A stretch of DNA of 64,000 bases, taken from NCBI RefSeq assembly GCF_002834295.1, contig NZ_PISP01000006.1:248001-312000 (forward strand), in the 5' to 3' direction. Below are positions 19,011-27,014 of this stretch, in pieces. Every line of letters begins with the position of its first letter. Position 1 is the first letter of the stretch. Made by a program: the position numbers and the translations under genes. This DNA is from Rhodohalobacter barkolensis. Its GTDB lineage: Bacteria; Bacteroidota; Rhodothermia; Balneolales; Balneolaceae. The notes beneath the pieces are model-generated. The model saw only the letters and a program-made list of their open reading frames with translations. It searched no databases and was not told the origin of the DNA.

Positions 19011-19838
19011 TCAATTACGCTTATCTTTCAGAAGATTGAGCCTGGTTTGTTGTATTTCTTCTTCAGATTGTTCATCTCCTGTATAGAGAGCCCGTTCCCA
19101 GGAACCGTAATTTGGGTTGGGCAGCACAAACCACTTAACCCCCCAGTGATCCGAATATTGCTCAGCTAGTGCTTTTCGTTCGTCAATAGAAATTCCGCGC
19201 GCCGGCACAAAATCATTCAGATCATCGCCAAAAAGCATCAAAACCCTGAAATTTTCAGTAACCCTTTTTCTTCTGTTTACTTTTGCTGATGTCCAGTCGG
19301 GTTGGCCGCCATTGCTCATTACCGAACCTTCTTCAACAGGGAAGCCCAACTCAACTAAATTTTGCTCCGTATAGGGCTGAACTTCTGCATCCCGATTGGT
19401 GATATAGTAAACGGCAATTCCAAGATCATTTGCGGCATTCGTAAGCTCCACAGCTCCTTTTATTGCTTCAGCTTCGGCCTCCCGCACCCAGTTGTTCCAC
19501 GTTACGGCGTCAAATCCGGTTTGATCCAAAATACCCCTCGCTTCGTAAAAAGAGTTATCGATGGCGGTCTCATCCAGGTCCAGAATAATGGCCGGTGGTT
19601 TGTCGAAATAGGGATCTTCCTGTTCCAAAGAAGCCGTCCATGAAGAATCTTCAAGAGCAACCGGAAGAAGTGTTTCAGCCGTATTGTACGCCTGATACGT
19701 TAGAGCTTCGTACTCTGCGGCCGTCTGAATCCAAAGAGTGGAGTAGAGGGTATTGTTGGAATAATCTACGGTCTGGTTTGAGGTTTGACAAGCCGTAAAC
19801 AGGGCGATGAATAGAACTGGCAGTACACTTTTTTTCAT
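19011..19838 (-). CDS. Class C acid phosphatase lipoprotein (e(P4)-like, HAD)
   Basis: A 275-residue lipoprotein (ALFTACQTS lipobox, Cys about residue 17) of the HAD acid phosphatase class B/C family. The nucleophile motif is LDLDETAIDNS (DxDxT, about residue 88); later come YYITNRD and MLFGDDLNDF, the other HAD motifs. Members such as Haemophilus e(P4) dephosphorylate 5'-nucleotides and NMN at the outer membrane. It is upstream of and co-directional with the alkaline phosphatase (109 bases between coding regions), suggesting a shared role in scavenging phosphate or nucleosides. Confidence 0.88.
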   Translation of the reverse strand: MKKSVLPVLFIALFTACQTSNQTVDYSNNTLYSTLWIQTAAEYEALTYQAYNTAETLLPVALEDSSWTASLEQEDPYFDKPPAIILDLDETAIDNSFYEARGILDQTGFDAVTWNNWVREAEAEAIKGAVELTNAANDLGIAVYYITNRDAEVQPYTEQNLVELGFPVEEGSVMSNGGQPDWTSAKVNRRKRVTENFRVLMLFGDDLNDFVPARGISIDERKALAEQYSDHWGVKWFVLPNPNYGSWERALYTGDEQSEEEIQQTRLNLLKDKRN

Positions 19839-19914
19839 GTTGTTAACCGATTTTCTGGTCTGATTAATAAACGTTGAGTTACTTATTAACCTGAGTTCGA
19901 CTCTGAGACAATGA

Positions 19915-20330
19915 CATCAAAAGTCCCCCTAAGCAAAGGGGGATTGAGGGGGATGTTCATAACATTTATGAAAAACCCGATAGACACCCCTCTGCATCTC
20001 CCCTTGTTAGGGGAGAATTCTTCATTGGTTCAAATAAGATTATTAATCGAATTGAGGTTATTAAGAACATCTTTAAAATACAAAACCCATTGACCAAAAA
20101 TGAGTAAAACACATTTTCATTCCGGGTATTTAGCTCTTGTTCATTTTCATTATATTTTAAATAATATAAGTTCGACATAAAAATCTTGAGTATGATTATC
20201 CACTCTTTAAGGAGGAGTTGGGGGAGGCAACCTTGTTGATTTCAGATTTCAAACCTGATCCGATTTCGGTTTCAACCACCCCTAAATCCCCTCCTTGAAA
20301 AAGGAGGGGACTTTTTCAATGACTTTATAT
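19915..20330. repeat. Intergenic cluster of G/C-hairpin repeats
   Basis: The gap 19839-20393 carries at least four hairpin-forming copies: CCCCCT...AGGGGG near 19923-19944, CTCCCC..GGGGAG near 19999-20015, GGAGGAG..GGGGGAGG near 20210-20228, and CCCCTCCTT (20288-20296)/AAGGAGGGG (20301-20309). The last is preceded by ACCACCCC, and 22508-22550 holds the inverted arrangement. A TTG inside the last hairpin opens the longest version of the peptidase frame but is an unlikely start. Confidence 0.65.
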
Positions 20331-20393
20331 TCATTTTATATCGAACTTTCGTTTAATATGTATCCATTAAACCGTAACGAAAAGAATAAAACT

Positions 20394-22472
20394 ATGAAGT
20401 TGAGAGTACATGATAGAGCTCCCAATCAGACAAGTTTGGCTAAAATTTTCAGCCTGCTGATTGGGTTTACATTTTTACTTTCATTTTCGGCATTACAGGC
20501 TCAGGGCGTAACCCCGGAGCATATTGCCAAAATGAAATCCGTTTCCGGATCGGTTATTTCCGATGATGGCAGTCATATCGCCTACACCGTGAGCGTACCG
20601 GCCGATCCATACGAAGAGAATGCCGGCAACAGCAATCATCTCTACGTATTAGATGTAGCCGAGGGCACCACCAAGCCTTATTACACATCCGGTTCGGTAG
20701 CATCCGTACAGTTCAGACCTAATCATAACAGTATCTCGTTCCTGGCCAGCCGCGACGGAGATAACGGCCGGGCACTGTATGAGCTGCCGCTGGATGGAGG
20801 AGAAGCTGTGCAGCTTTTCAGTTTTGAGCGCAATATTGTTTCCTATACCTGGCACAACGATGGAAATCACGTAGCCTTTACCGCTTTTAATGCTGCTGAG
20901 GAATCGGAATCTCCGCTGCCGTACACAGCCGATGTGTATGAAGAGAATCAAACCAATCGAATAGCATACATTACCAATGTAACTGTTGATGACCATGAAC
21001 CTCATCAGCTGAATGTAGACGGCTCCATCTACATGGTTGAGTGGAGTCCGGACGGAAGCAAGCTGGCCGTATCTGCAGCGCCAACTCCCGAGGTGGATGA
21101 CTTCTACATGAAGCAGCAAATTTTTATCGTAGACTACCGCTCCCGAGATATTATTGCAGAGATAAACAATGAAGGGAAACTTGGCGAGTTCAAGTGGAGC
21201 CCGAACGGTGAGCAGCTGGCCTTGAGAACCGCCTACGATATCAACGACCCGACGGACGGGCGCCTTAAAATTGTATCTGCCGAAGGAGGAACTCCCGAGA
21301 ACATTGATGAAGATTTTGATGGAAAGTATGAGCAGATCGAGTGGACATCCAACAACGAAATCCACTTTGTTGCCAGCCAGGGCACCAACACCATGATTGG
21401 TTCCATCCGTCCGAACGGATCCAACAAGAACGTGCTTTTTAATGCCGATGCACATGCTATTTCCTCATTTTCTCGATCCGCAAACGGAACCATCTCTTTT
21501 GTAGCCAGCTCACCGGAGCACCCGAATGAACTGTTTACACTAAGCCGCGGACAAAATGCACAGCCGCAAAAAGTAACCGACCACAATCCGTGGCTCGAAG
21601 AGGTTGAACTGGGCAACCAGGAAGTTGTTCGATACACTGCCCGCGACGGTGAATTTGAAATAGAAGGAATGCTGATGTACCCGCTTGGCTATGAAGATGG
21701 AAATCGCGTTCCCGTCATCACGGTTGTTCACGGTGGACCGGAAGCACATTACAGCAATGGCTGGCTGACCGGCTACTCCAGTCCGGGACAGATGGCTACC
21801 GCAAAAGGATATGCCGTTTTTTATCCGAACTATCGCGGAAGCACCGGACGCGGCGTTGAATTTGCCTACAGCAGCCAGGGTGATCTTGCCGGAAAAGAGT
21901 TTGATGATGTAGTGGACGGCGTAGACTACCTGATTGACCAGGGAATTGCCGATGGCGACCGAGTTGGTGTTACCGGCGGATCTTACGGCGGATACGCTTC
22001 TGCCTGGATGAGCACCTACTATAGCGACCGCTTTGCCGCATCCGTAATGTTTGTGGGAATCAGCAACAACCTCTCAAAATGGGGAACCAGCGACATTCCG
22101 AATGAACTCTACCTGGTTCACTCACGCGAGCGCATGTGGGACTCTGATGAGAAATGGATGGACTACCTGAAACGAAGCCCGATCTACTGGGTTGACCGAG
22201 CGGAAACTCCAACACTGATTATGCACGGCGCCAACGATACACGTGTACATCCTGCACAGTCGCTCGAGCTTTATCGACATCTGAAAGTTCGCAAACCGGA
22301 TGTACCGGTTCGCCTGGTCTGGTACCCCGGTGAAGGACACGGCAACAGTCGATCAGCTTCCAAATTCGACTATAACCACCGAATGCTGGAATGGTTTGAT
22401 GCCTACCTGATGACGGGCGATGCATCCGCGGAAATGCCGCACTGGGATGCGCCAATTCCAACACACGACTGA
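20394..22472 (+). CDS. S9 family prolyl oligopeptidase-type peptidase
   Basis: About 692 residues from ATG 20394. That start places a clean signal peptide (LLIGFTFLLSFSALQAQG) after a short basic region; an earlier TTG at 20295 lies in a hairpin repeat. The N-terminal half is a beta-propeller of WD/TolB-like blades (SPDGSKLAV, SPNGEQLAL). The C-terminal alpha/beta hydrolase domain has TVVHGGPEAHY, the nucleophile elbow GGSYGGYAS, the Asp in HGANDTRV and the His in PGEGHGN. This is the DPP/acylaminoacyl-peptidase group, cleaving short peptides in the periplasm. A rho-independent terminator follows at 22619-22648. Confidence 0.9.
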   Translation: MKLRVHDRAPNQTSLAKIFSLLIGFTFLLSFSALQAQGVTPEHIAKMKSVSGSVISDDGSHIAYTVSVPADPYEENAGNSNHLYVLDVAEGTTKPYYTSGSVASVQFRPNHNSISFLASRDGDNGRALYELPLDGGEAVQLFSFERNIVSYTWHNDGNHVAFTAFNAAEESESPLPYTADVYEENQTNRIAYITNVTVDDHEPHQLNVDGSIYMVEWSPDGSKLAVSAAPTPEVDDFYMKQQIFIVDYRSRDIIAEINNEGKLGEFKWSPNGEQLALRTAYDINDPTDGRLKIVSAEGGTPENIDEDFDGKYEQIEWTSNNEIHFVASQGTNTMIGSIRPNGSNKNVLFNADAHAISSFSRSANGTISFVASSPEHPNELFTLSRGQNAQPQKVTDHNPWLEEVELGNQEVVRYTARDGEFEIEGMLMYPLGYEDGNRVPVITVVHGGPEAHYSNGWLTGYSSPGQMATAKGYAVFYPNYRGSTGRGVEFAYSSQGDLAGKEFDDVVDGVDYLIDQGIADGDRVGVTGGSYGGYASAWMSTYYSDRFAASVMFVGISNNLSKWGTSDIPNELYLVHSRERMWDSDEKWMDYLKRSPIYWVDRAETPTLIMHGANDTRVHPAQSLELYRHLKVRKPDVPVRLVWYPGEGHGNSRSASKFDYNHRMLEWFDAYLMTGDASAEMPHWDAPIPTHD

Positions 22473-22507
22473 GGCAGGTGCTATAATGTGGTCTAGCAGC
22501 AGACCCA

Positions 22508-22550
22508 AAAAATCCCCTCCTTAAAAAAGGAGGGGCTGGGGGTGGTTGTA
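22508..22550. repeat. CCCCTCC hairpin repeat
   Basis: CCCCTCCTT at 22514-22522 pairs with AAGGAGGGG at 22527-22535, followed by CTGGGGGTGGTTG. It is an inverted relative of the copy at 20280-20310, so the peptidase gene is bracketed by oppositely oriented repeats. Confidence 0.7.
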
Positions 22551-22618
22551 GTTTTTTTGAATAAAACTCAATTTTTTATTTGCCCCATTTCAAGAGTCAA
22601 ATAATAGAAATGAATTCA

Positions 22619-22648
22619 CAACCCGGACTGATGAGCCCGGGTTTTTTT
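22619..22648 (+). terminator. Rho-independent terminator of the S9 peptidase gene
   Basis: ACCCGG at 22621-22626 pairs with CCGGGT at 22637-22642 and is followed by a run of seven T on the plus strand. It lies between the peptidase and the leftward integrase. Confidence 0.7.
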
Positions 22649-22652
22649 ATGC

Positions 22653-23615
22653 TCACTTTTCGTCCAACGGGCTTTTTACACCATGTCCACCCCTATTGAG
22701 CACATGTAGGTAAATAGAGGTTGTATTGAGACTTTTGTGACCTAAAAGATCTTGTACTGTTCTAATATCATATCCACCCTGAAGTAAATGCGTAGCAAAA
22801 GAATGACGAAATGTATGAGGGGTTACGCGTTTCGGAATATTCAGCTTTTTTGAAATCCGGCTCAGCTCACGCCTAATATTTCTTGCCGAAATATGGTATC
22901 GATGCCTAACACCGGAGCGAGGTTCTTTTCGCCTGTATCTGGACGGGAAAAGATATTGCCATATAAATTCGCTTTCGGCCCCGGGATACTTTTTTGACAG
23001 GGCATTCGGCAGAATCGTCTTCCCAAAACCTTTTCTCAAATCTGACCGATGAAGTCGTCTCACTTTCTCGATATGAATTTTTAGTTTTGGTATTACCCTT
23101 TCAGGCAGCATCGTAATACGATCTTTCCTGCCTTTTCCATTCCAAACTGTTAATTGACGGTAGTCAAAATCAATATCCTGAACTCTAAGGCTAAGCGCCT
23201 CAGATACACGTAACCCGGCACCGTAAATAAGTTCCATAACCAATTGGTTAACGCCATCCAGTTCATTGATAGTCGCAAGGGCTTGTTCTTTAGAAAGAAC
23301 GACAGGAAGTCTCTTCGGTTTTTTTGCCCTCTTCAGATTATTCAGTTCTCCGACTGGAATTTTCAGCACATGTTCATAGAGAAAAATGAGAGCTGAAAGC
23401 GCCTGATTTTGAGTTGATGCGGCTAAGTTGCATTCATTAGCCAGGTAGTTCAGATATTTCACAATATCACGGTTTCCCAAATCGCGGGGATGAGTAAGGT
23501 TGTGATACCGAACATATCGAATGACCCACTGACAATATGATTGTTCCGTGCTATAACTATAGTTTCGTCTTCTGATTTCTCTTTTAACTCTGTCTAACAG
23601 TTTATGTTTACCCAT
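22653..23615 (-). CDS. intI: Integron integrase (IntI-type tyrosine recombinase)
   Basis: A 320-residue tyrosine recombinase with an N-terminal SAM-like core-binding domain (about 1-95) and a catalytic domain. The catalytic residues are visible: Arg in YGAGLRVSEAL, Lys in the WNGKGRKDR turn, HTFRHSFATH, LLGHKS and Tyr in TTSIYLHV. Between the first Arg and the HxxR box it has the extra segment found only in integron integrases, here LPNALSKKYPGAESEF and EPRSGVRHRYHI, which parallel LPDALERKYPRAG and DPRSGVVRRHHM of IntI1. The C-terminus GGHGVKSPLD also matches the IntI1 style. It is read leftward, opposite to the cassettes, the usual integron layout, and would recombine attI with attC. Confidence 0.93.
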   Translation of the reverse strand: MGKHKLLDRVKREIRRRNYSYSTEQSYCQWVIRYVRYHNLTHPRDLGNRDIVKYLNYLANECNLAASTQNQALSALIFLYEHVLKIPVGELNNLKRAKKPKRLPVVLSKEQALATINELDGVNQLVMELIYGAGLRVSEALSLRVQDIDFDYRQLTVWNGKGRKDRITMLPERVIPKLKIHIEKVRRLHRSDLRKGFGKTILPNALSKKYPGAESEFIWQYLFPSRYRRKEPRSGVRHRYHISARNIRRELSRISKKLNIPKRVTPHTFRHSFATHLLQGGYDIRTVQDLLGHKSLNTTSIYLHVLNRGGHGVKSPLDEK

Positions 23616-23674
23616 AGCTTTTACATGTAAGAGTGTAAAAATCCATTTCCCTTACATAAAAAGATAAAAACTAT

Positions 23675-23779
23675 TATTTAACCCTTTTACCTAACCTTTT
23701 TATTTAACCTGAAAGACTTTTATTTAACCAATTTATATTTCTAATTGCTGAATTAGACGCTTTCAACTATTATGTAACC
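23675..23779. repeat. Five direct repeats between intI and the putative attI
   Basis: TATTTAACC occurs at 23675, 23701 and 23721, TACCTAACC at 23688 and TATGTAACC at 23771. The first three lie 13 bp apart. The copies at 23721 and 23771 extend to a shared TATKTAACCAATTTA. On the other strand each reads GGTTA..., which fits the GTTRRRY integrase core consensus for the TATTTAACC copies. They could be IntI-binding repeats of attI, or sites for a regulator of intI and the cassette promoter. Confidence 0.65.
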
Positions 23780-23821
23780 AATTTAAGCACTAAGCTTAAA
23801 TTGAATAAATACATGTTATGC
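23771..23821 (+). other. Putative attI recombination site
   Basis: GTTATGC at 23815-23821 is a GTTRRRY-like core that lies 200 bases from the integrase start and 20 bases before the first cassette ORF, exactly where attI should join the first cassette. The same ACATGTTATG string recurs at 33759-33768. The boundary is an inference; attI sites are not conserved between integron classes. Confidence 0.45.
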
Positions 23822-23840
23822 AACCCAAACAAATAATGCT

Positions 23841-24044
23841 ATGAAGATTTTAAAAGAGAAAAAATGGGGTATTAACTTTGAGACAGTAAATTGTCCACAA
23901 TGCGATGAAAGAATGTCCAAGACCCGTACTCCTGATAATCTGCGTCAACTGCTTTGGGGAGGTTGGAAATGTCCTGTATGCGGTTGCGAGATGGACAAAT
24001 GGGGAAAACCGATTGATGAAAAACAAAAACAACAAATGGGTTAG
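23841..24044 (+). CDS. Small zinc-ribbon protein, first integron cassette
   Basis: A 67-residue protein with two CxxC knuckles, NCPQCDE (about residue 17) and KCPVCGCEMDKWG (about residue 43), that would hold one zinc ion as a zinc ribbon. No further function can be assigned; such mini-proteins may bind nucleic acid or a protein partner. It starts 20 bases after the putative attI core, and its stop codon shares a base with the R'' box of the following attC (24044), the compact form typical of a gene cassette. Expression probably comes from a promoter in the integrase-attI interval. Confidence 0.75.
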   Translation: MKILKEKKWGINFETVNCPQCDERMSKTRTPDNLRQLLWGGWKCPVCGCEMDKWGKPIDEKQKQQMG

Positions 24045-24134
24045 CATAACAATGTGTTTCCTGCTGACTTGTTCAGATTTTTTGCTCAACATTTGAGTTA
24101 GTAGCCCCACAGCAGAATTGCCAAACCGTTATAC
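24044..24134 (+). other. attC site 1
   Basis: R'' is GCATAAC at 24044-24050 and R' is GTTATAC at 24128-24134. L'' (24058-24066, TTCCTGCTG) and L' (24110-24117, CAGCAGAA) pair with one unpaired C in the left arm, the extrahelical-base pattern that sets strand choice in attC recombination. The right end GCCAAACCGTTA is shared with attC at 34605-34692, and the interior resembles the truncated copy at 35815-35880. Confidence 0.68.
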
Positions 24135-24240
24135 TGCTTAGCGAGCCTATTCTAAACATTAAATTTTGAGCTTCTTATTAGATTTATTACTATTGTTTTA
24201 GTAGATATATCTTATTCAACCCATATTTAGATTAGTTTAC

Positions 24241-25344
24241 ATGGTACACTTCGCGAAATTTTTCTTAAAAAGAGCTTCCGTACTCAGTTTGTTGTTACTA
24301 TTTACAGTCCAATGTTCACAAGATCCAGATACACCATTGGTACTTGATATAGAATACGAAGAGACCCTATTGCTTGGTACAGATGACAGCGAAGCACCTG
24401 ATCATAAAATATTCAGAAGTGTTACCCACGTTGAAGTTGATGATCAAGGGTGGATGTATGTAGTTAATTCCGGGGAATCTTCCATTCGGGTTTTTGATGA
24501 TAATGGCGACTTTCAATCCAGTTTTGGCAGTCAAGGATCCGGCCCGGGTGAATTTCAAGCGATTAGCTCGCTTTTTATTGACTCACACAATCGACTATTA
24601 ATTGTGGATTCTAACCAGGCCAGAATTACCGCCTATTCATTGGATGGGAATTTTCTTTCAACATGGCAATTACCCTCCATTACCCGTGTACATCAGATCG
24701 CAGAACTGTCGAATAGTAAATTTGCACTCGTTGGTCAACACAATGATAAGATGATACACATAACCGACGACGAATTTTCAACCATCGAAGCCAGTTTTAT
24801 GCCTGTTCAAGATCTACTTACATCAAATGAAAGAGAAGAAAGAGTATTGCTTCAATTTTTCCCAGGCTCCATTGCGGTGTTGCCCGATCTATCCATTGCA
24901 TACGCTCCGGCTCTTTACGGAGGTGAGCTATTTGTTTATAGCGCCACTCAAAAGGGAAACTGGAATTTAACAAAGACAATCGAAGGCCAAAGTTTTCACA
25001 TTCAACCCGCAAGTTTCACAGCTTTTGATCAGGCAGATCGAGTTGACATGCCCATTACATTTCCCGAAGAGGGGCGGTATGCAGCTCAGTTTCATTCTTT
25101 TTCACAAGGAATCTTTTCAATTGATGATCTATTGGTTCACTATTCATTTCAGGAGTCAAATGATGGGGAACTTGAATTACGCTCTGAACATTTTACTATG
25201 GATGGAGATCGTATAGGAACAGCATTTATAGACAAAATGGAAAGGTTGAGTGTCTCTATTCTAAACCTTGATGATCAGGCTAATCTTTACCTCTCCGACA
25301 GCAGGGACTTTCCAAAACTACGCAGATTAAAAGTCATAGATTGA
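24241..25344 (+). CDS. 6-bladed beta-propeller lipoprotein
   Basis: A 367-residue lipoprotein (signal to LLFTVQCSQD, Cys about residue 25). From about residue 55 it has NHL/6-bladed propeller blades, marked by FGSQGSGPGEFQ, VDSNQARITAYSLDGNF and similar repeats. It fits the family of surface 6-bladed beta-propeller proteins of Bacteroidota-like bacteria, usually of unknown ligand. It starts 106 bases after attC 1 with its own leader, longer than usual for a cassette, and no attC follows before the IS at 25514. It may be a cassette whose attC was lost, or an inserted gene. Confidence 0.72.
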   Translation: MVHFAKFFLKRASVLSLLLLFTVQCSQDPDTPLVLDIEYEETLLLGTDDSEAPDHKIFRSVTHVEVDDQGWMYVVNSGESSIRVFDDNGDFQSSFGSQGSGPGEFQAISSLFIDSHNRLLIVDSNQARITAYSLDGNFLSTWQLPSITRVHQIAELSNSKFALVGQHNDKMIHITDDEFSTIEASFMPVQDLLTSNEREERVLLQFFPGSIAVLPDLSIAYAPALYGGELFVYSATQKGNWNLTKTIEGQSFHIQPASFTAFDQADRVDMPITFPEEGRYAAQFHSFSQGIFSIDDLLVHYSFQESNDGELELRSEHFTMDGDRIGTAFIDKMERLSVSILNLDDQANLYLSDSRDFPKLRRLKVID

Positions 25345-25524
25345 AGCTTCCAAAATATTTAATATTAGTTGCCAAAGAAAAGCATTTCAGCAGTATAACC
25401 TCTTTAAAAAGGACTTTGTCAAGGGCATATAGTTTCCCCACCGTCAATTAACGTTCTCATTCATTCTCTTCAGCATTCTGACATTAATTGCATACTAATG
25501 GAAAGACCGGTCATTGATCTTTAG

Positions 25525-25687
25525 CTGACACTACCGGCGTCCAAACATCTTTACGGGCTTACTTCCGGCACTACGGCCGAATCTGTTCTGGATTAACCTG
25601 AACGATCCCAGATCTAAAACCGAACCAACAACCCATGTCCCAATCAAGCGGTGCGAACTTGGCTGCTTTGTAAAAGCAGTGTCTCTG
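25525..25687 (-). ncRNA. Candidate target-guide RNA region of the IS1111-type element
   Basis: This noncoding stretch lies 3' of the transposase, inside the element end. On the minus strand it starts with a hairpin CTGCTTT/AAAGCAG (25662-25678) and contains CCATGTCCC, CAATCAAGCG and other GC-rich segments. In IS1111-group elements this position encodes the guide (seek/bridge) RNA that recognises donor and target DNA. No fold or conservation was computed, so the call is positional. Confidence 0.3.
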
Positions 25688-26739
25688 TTATGCGCCCGGG
25701 CTTATGGGTTGTGGCCAGTAGTTTTGAGTGGTAATTCTTGTCATTCTGCCTTTATATCCTTTATACTCTTCGCCTTTACTAAGCATCTGCCAGACAATCC
25801 TGGCCAGCTCTTTACCCACCACCGTTCGAGCGACTTATTTGCCGCTACGCCGCTTCACTTTCTTGAAGTGTTCCTTTAATCCCGATAGGCGACTATGGCC
25901 GCCTGGTTGAAGGCGATGCGCAGATACCGGTTGCCATCTTTGTTTTTGCTGCGATGGCGATGTTTACCGCCCGAATCCTTACTCCCCGGTACCCGCCTGC
26001 AATAACTGACGAATTGTTTATCCGATGGAAACCGAGCAATGTCGCCAATCTCAGCCACCACCGTCCAGGCGCAGACCAGCCCGAATCCGGGAAGGACCTT
26101 GAGTCGTTCTACATTCTCGTGAAAACCGGTTTGTTGCTCAATGGCCTGCTCCAGGGCAATAATATGATTCTGTGTCAAACGGATCTGATCCAGTAGCGGC
26201 TGCGTCTCCATCCATGCTACCTCGGGGAGCTGTTGCTGTAGAAATTCACCCAGCCGGTCCAGATACCGCCAGCCTACATCCTGTACAAGGACATTATACT
26301 TGGCGGCAACATGCCAAAGGCTGGACTGTAAACTTGAGCGGCGTTCGATCATGCGAAGCCGACCACGGGTGAGTTCGCGCAGGTCACGCTGTTCTTTCCG
26401 GCACTGATGAGCTTCGGGAATCAAGCCAACCCGAAGTAGATCTGCCAGCGTCCGTGCATCCACGGAGTCGGTTTTCACCTTTGCATAGCTGATGGCCTTG
26501 AGCATCTTGGCGTGGGCCAGAGTTAATGGCACTTGGTGTGCGTTGCACCAGTCTGCCACCCAATACCAGTAGCTGGTGCACTCCACCACAGACTGTACCG
26601 GCTCGTTAAATTGCCGAAAAAACTAGCTTAAATTTGCAGGCGTATTGTTCACCTTTTCTTCCGCCAGCAACTTTCCGTTGTCAATTATTGCTACAAGAGT
26701 CATATTACGGCTATGTAAATCGTTTCCAACGTGAATCAT
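25688..26739 (-). pseudogene. IS110/IS1111-family transposase, three lesions
   Basis: Reading from ATG 26739, the conserved N-terminus IHVGNDLHSRNMTLV (RuvC-like DEDD domain) continues to an in-frame TAG at 26623-26625 inside ANLS-FFRQFN. The frame then stays open through KTDSVDARTLADLL and the C-terminal Transposase_20 part (LPGFGLVCAWTVVAEIGD, YLRIAFNQAAIVAY) and breaks near 25878, where the homologous sequence shifts frame (LKEHFKKVKRRSGK). A second stop (TAA, 25835-25837) lies in that frame before VARTVVGKELARIVW. The enzyme cannot be made intact, so the element is no longer autonomous. Confidence 0.85.
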
Positions 26740-26802
26740 GACGTCCTCCTTAGTTTGGTTAGTGTGGTAACTACAATCTAGGTGGGGACGTCCTTTTTGT
26801 AA

Positions 26803-26921
26803 AGATCAAGCGTTTTAAATTGGACGCGGACGGGGTGCGATGGAAACTTATTTACCAAGAATAAATTTCGCTACTTCAACTAAATTTTAATCCCCGCGCC
26901 GTTTAAACGCTGGGCCGATCT
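26803..26921. repeat. Long imperfect inverted repeat next to the IS
   Basis: AGATCAAGCGTTTTAAAT with GGACGCGGACGGGG (26803-26834) pairs imperfectly with CCCCGCGCCGTTTAAACGC to GATCT (26892-26921) around a loop of about 55 bases. The length (119 bases) and bulged arms are attC-like, but no GTTRRRY core is evident at the right end. It overlaps the right IS boundary and may be a remnant attC or an unrelated structure. Confidence 0.4.
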
Positions 26922-27014
26922 ATTAACCCCTGATAAAGAAATAATAAGGTATTTGCAGTACCGGGGTAATCTGCTAAATATGTATCTTGTTGTTTTAGAA
27001 TCGAACTCAGGCAG

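Larger units (their letters stand above)
25514..26809 (-). mobile_element. IS110/IS1111-type insertion sequence, decayed
   Basis: TTGATCTTTA at 25514-25523 and its exact complement TAAAGATCAA at 26800-26809 bracket about 1.3 kb, a typical size for this family. Inside is a broken DEDD transposase (25688-26739) and a 160-base noncoding 3' region. Inverted repeats point to the IS1111 subgroup, since IS110 proper lacks them. The exact ends may extend a few bases beyond the repeats. It sits inside the integron region. Confidence 0.65.

Noticed and set aside
20295-20393. Extension of the S9 peptidase frame to TTG 20295
   Set aside because: The TTG lies inside a CCCCTCC hairpin repeat and the added residues precede a clean signal peptide that starts at ATG 20394.
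25345-25513. Search for an attC after the propeller lipoprotein
   Set aside because: AGTATAAC near 25395 and AACGTTCTC near 25450 resemble core boxes, but no paired arms were found between them.
25687-25693. GTTATGC next to the transposase stop as an attC R' core
   Set aside because: It falls within the transposase C-terminal coding sequence and no matching L'/L'' arms were found.
25643-26812. ATCAAGCG direct repeat as IS target duplication
   Set aside because: The left copy lies only 45 bases after the transposase stop and inside the candidate guide-RNA region; the 10-bp inverted repeat gives better ends for a 1.3-kb element.
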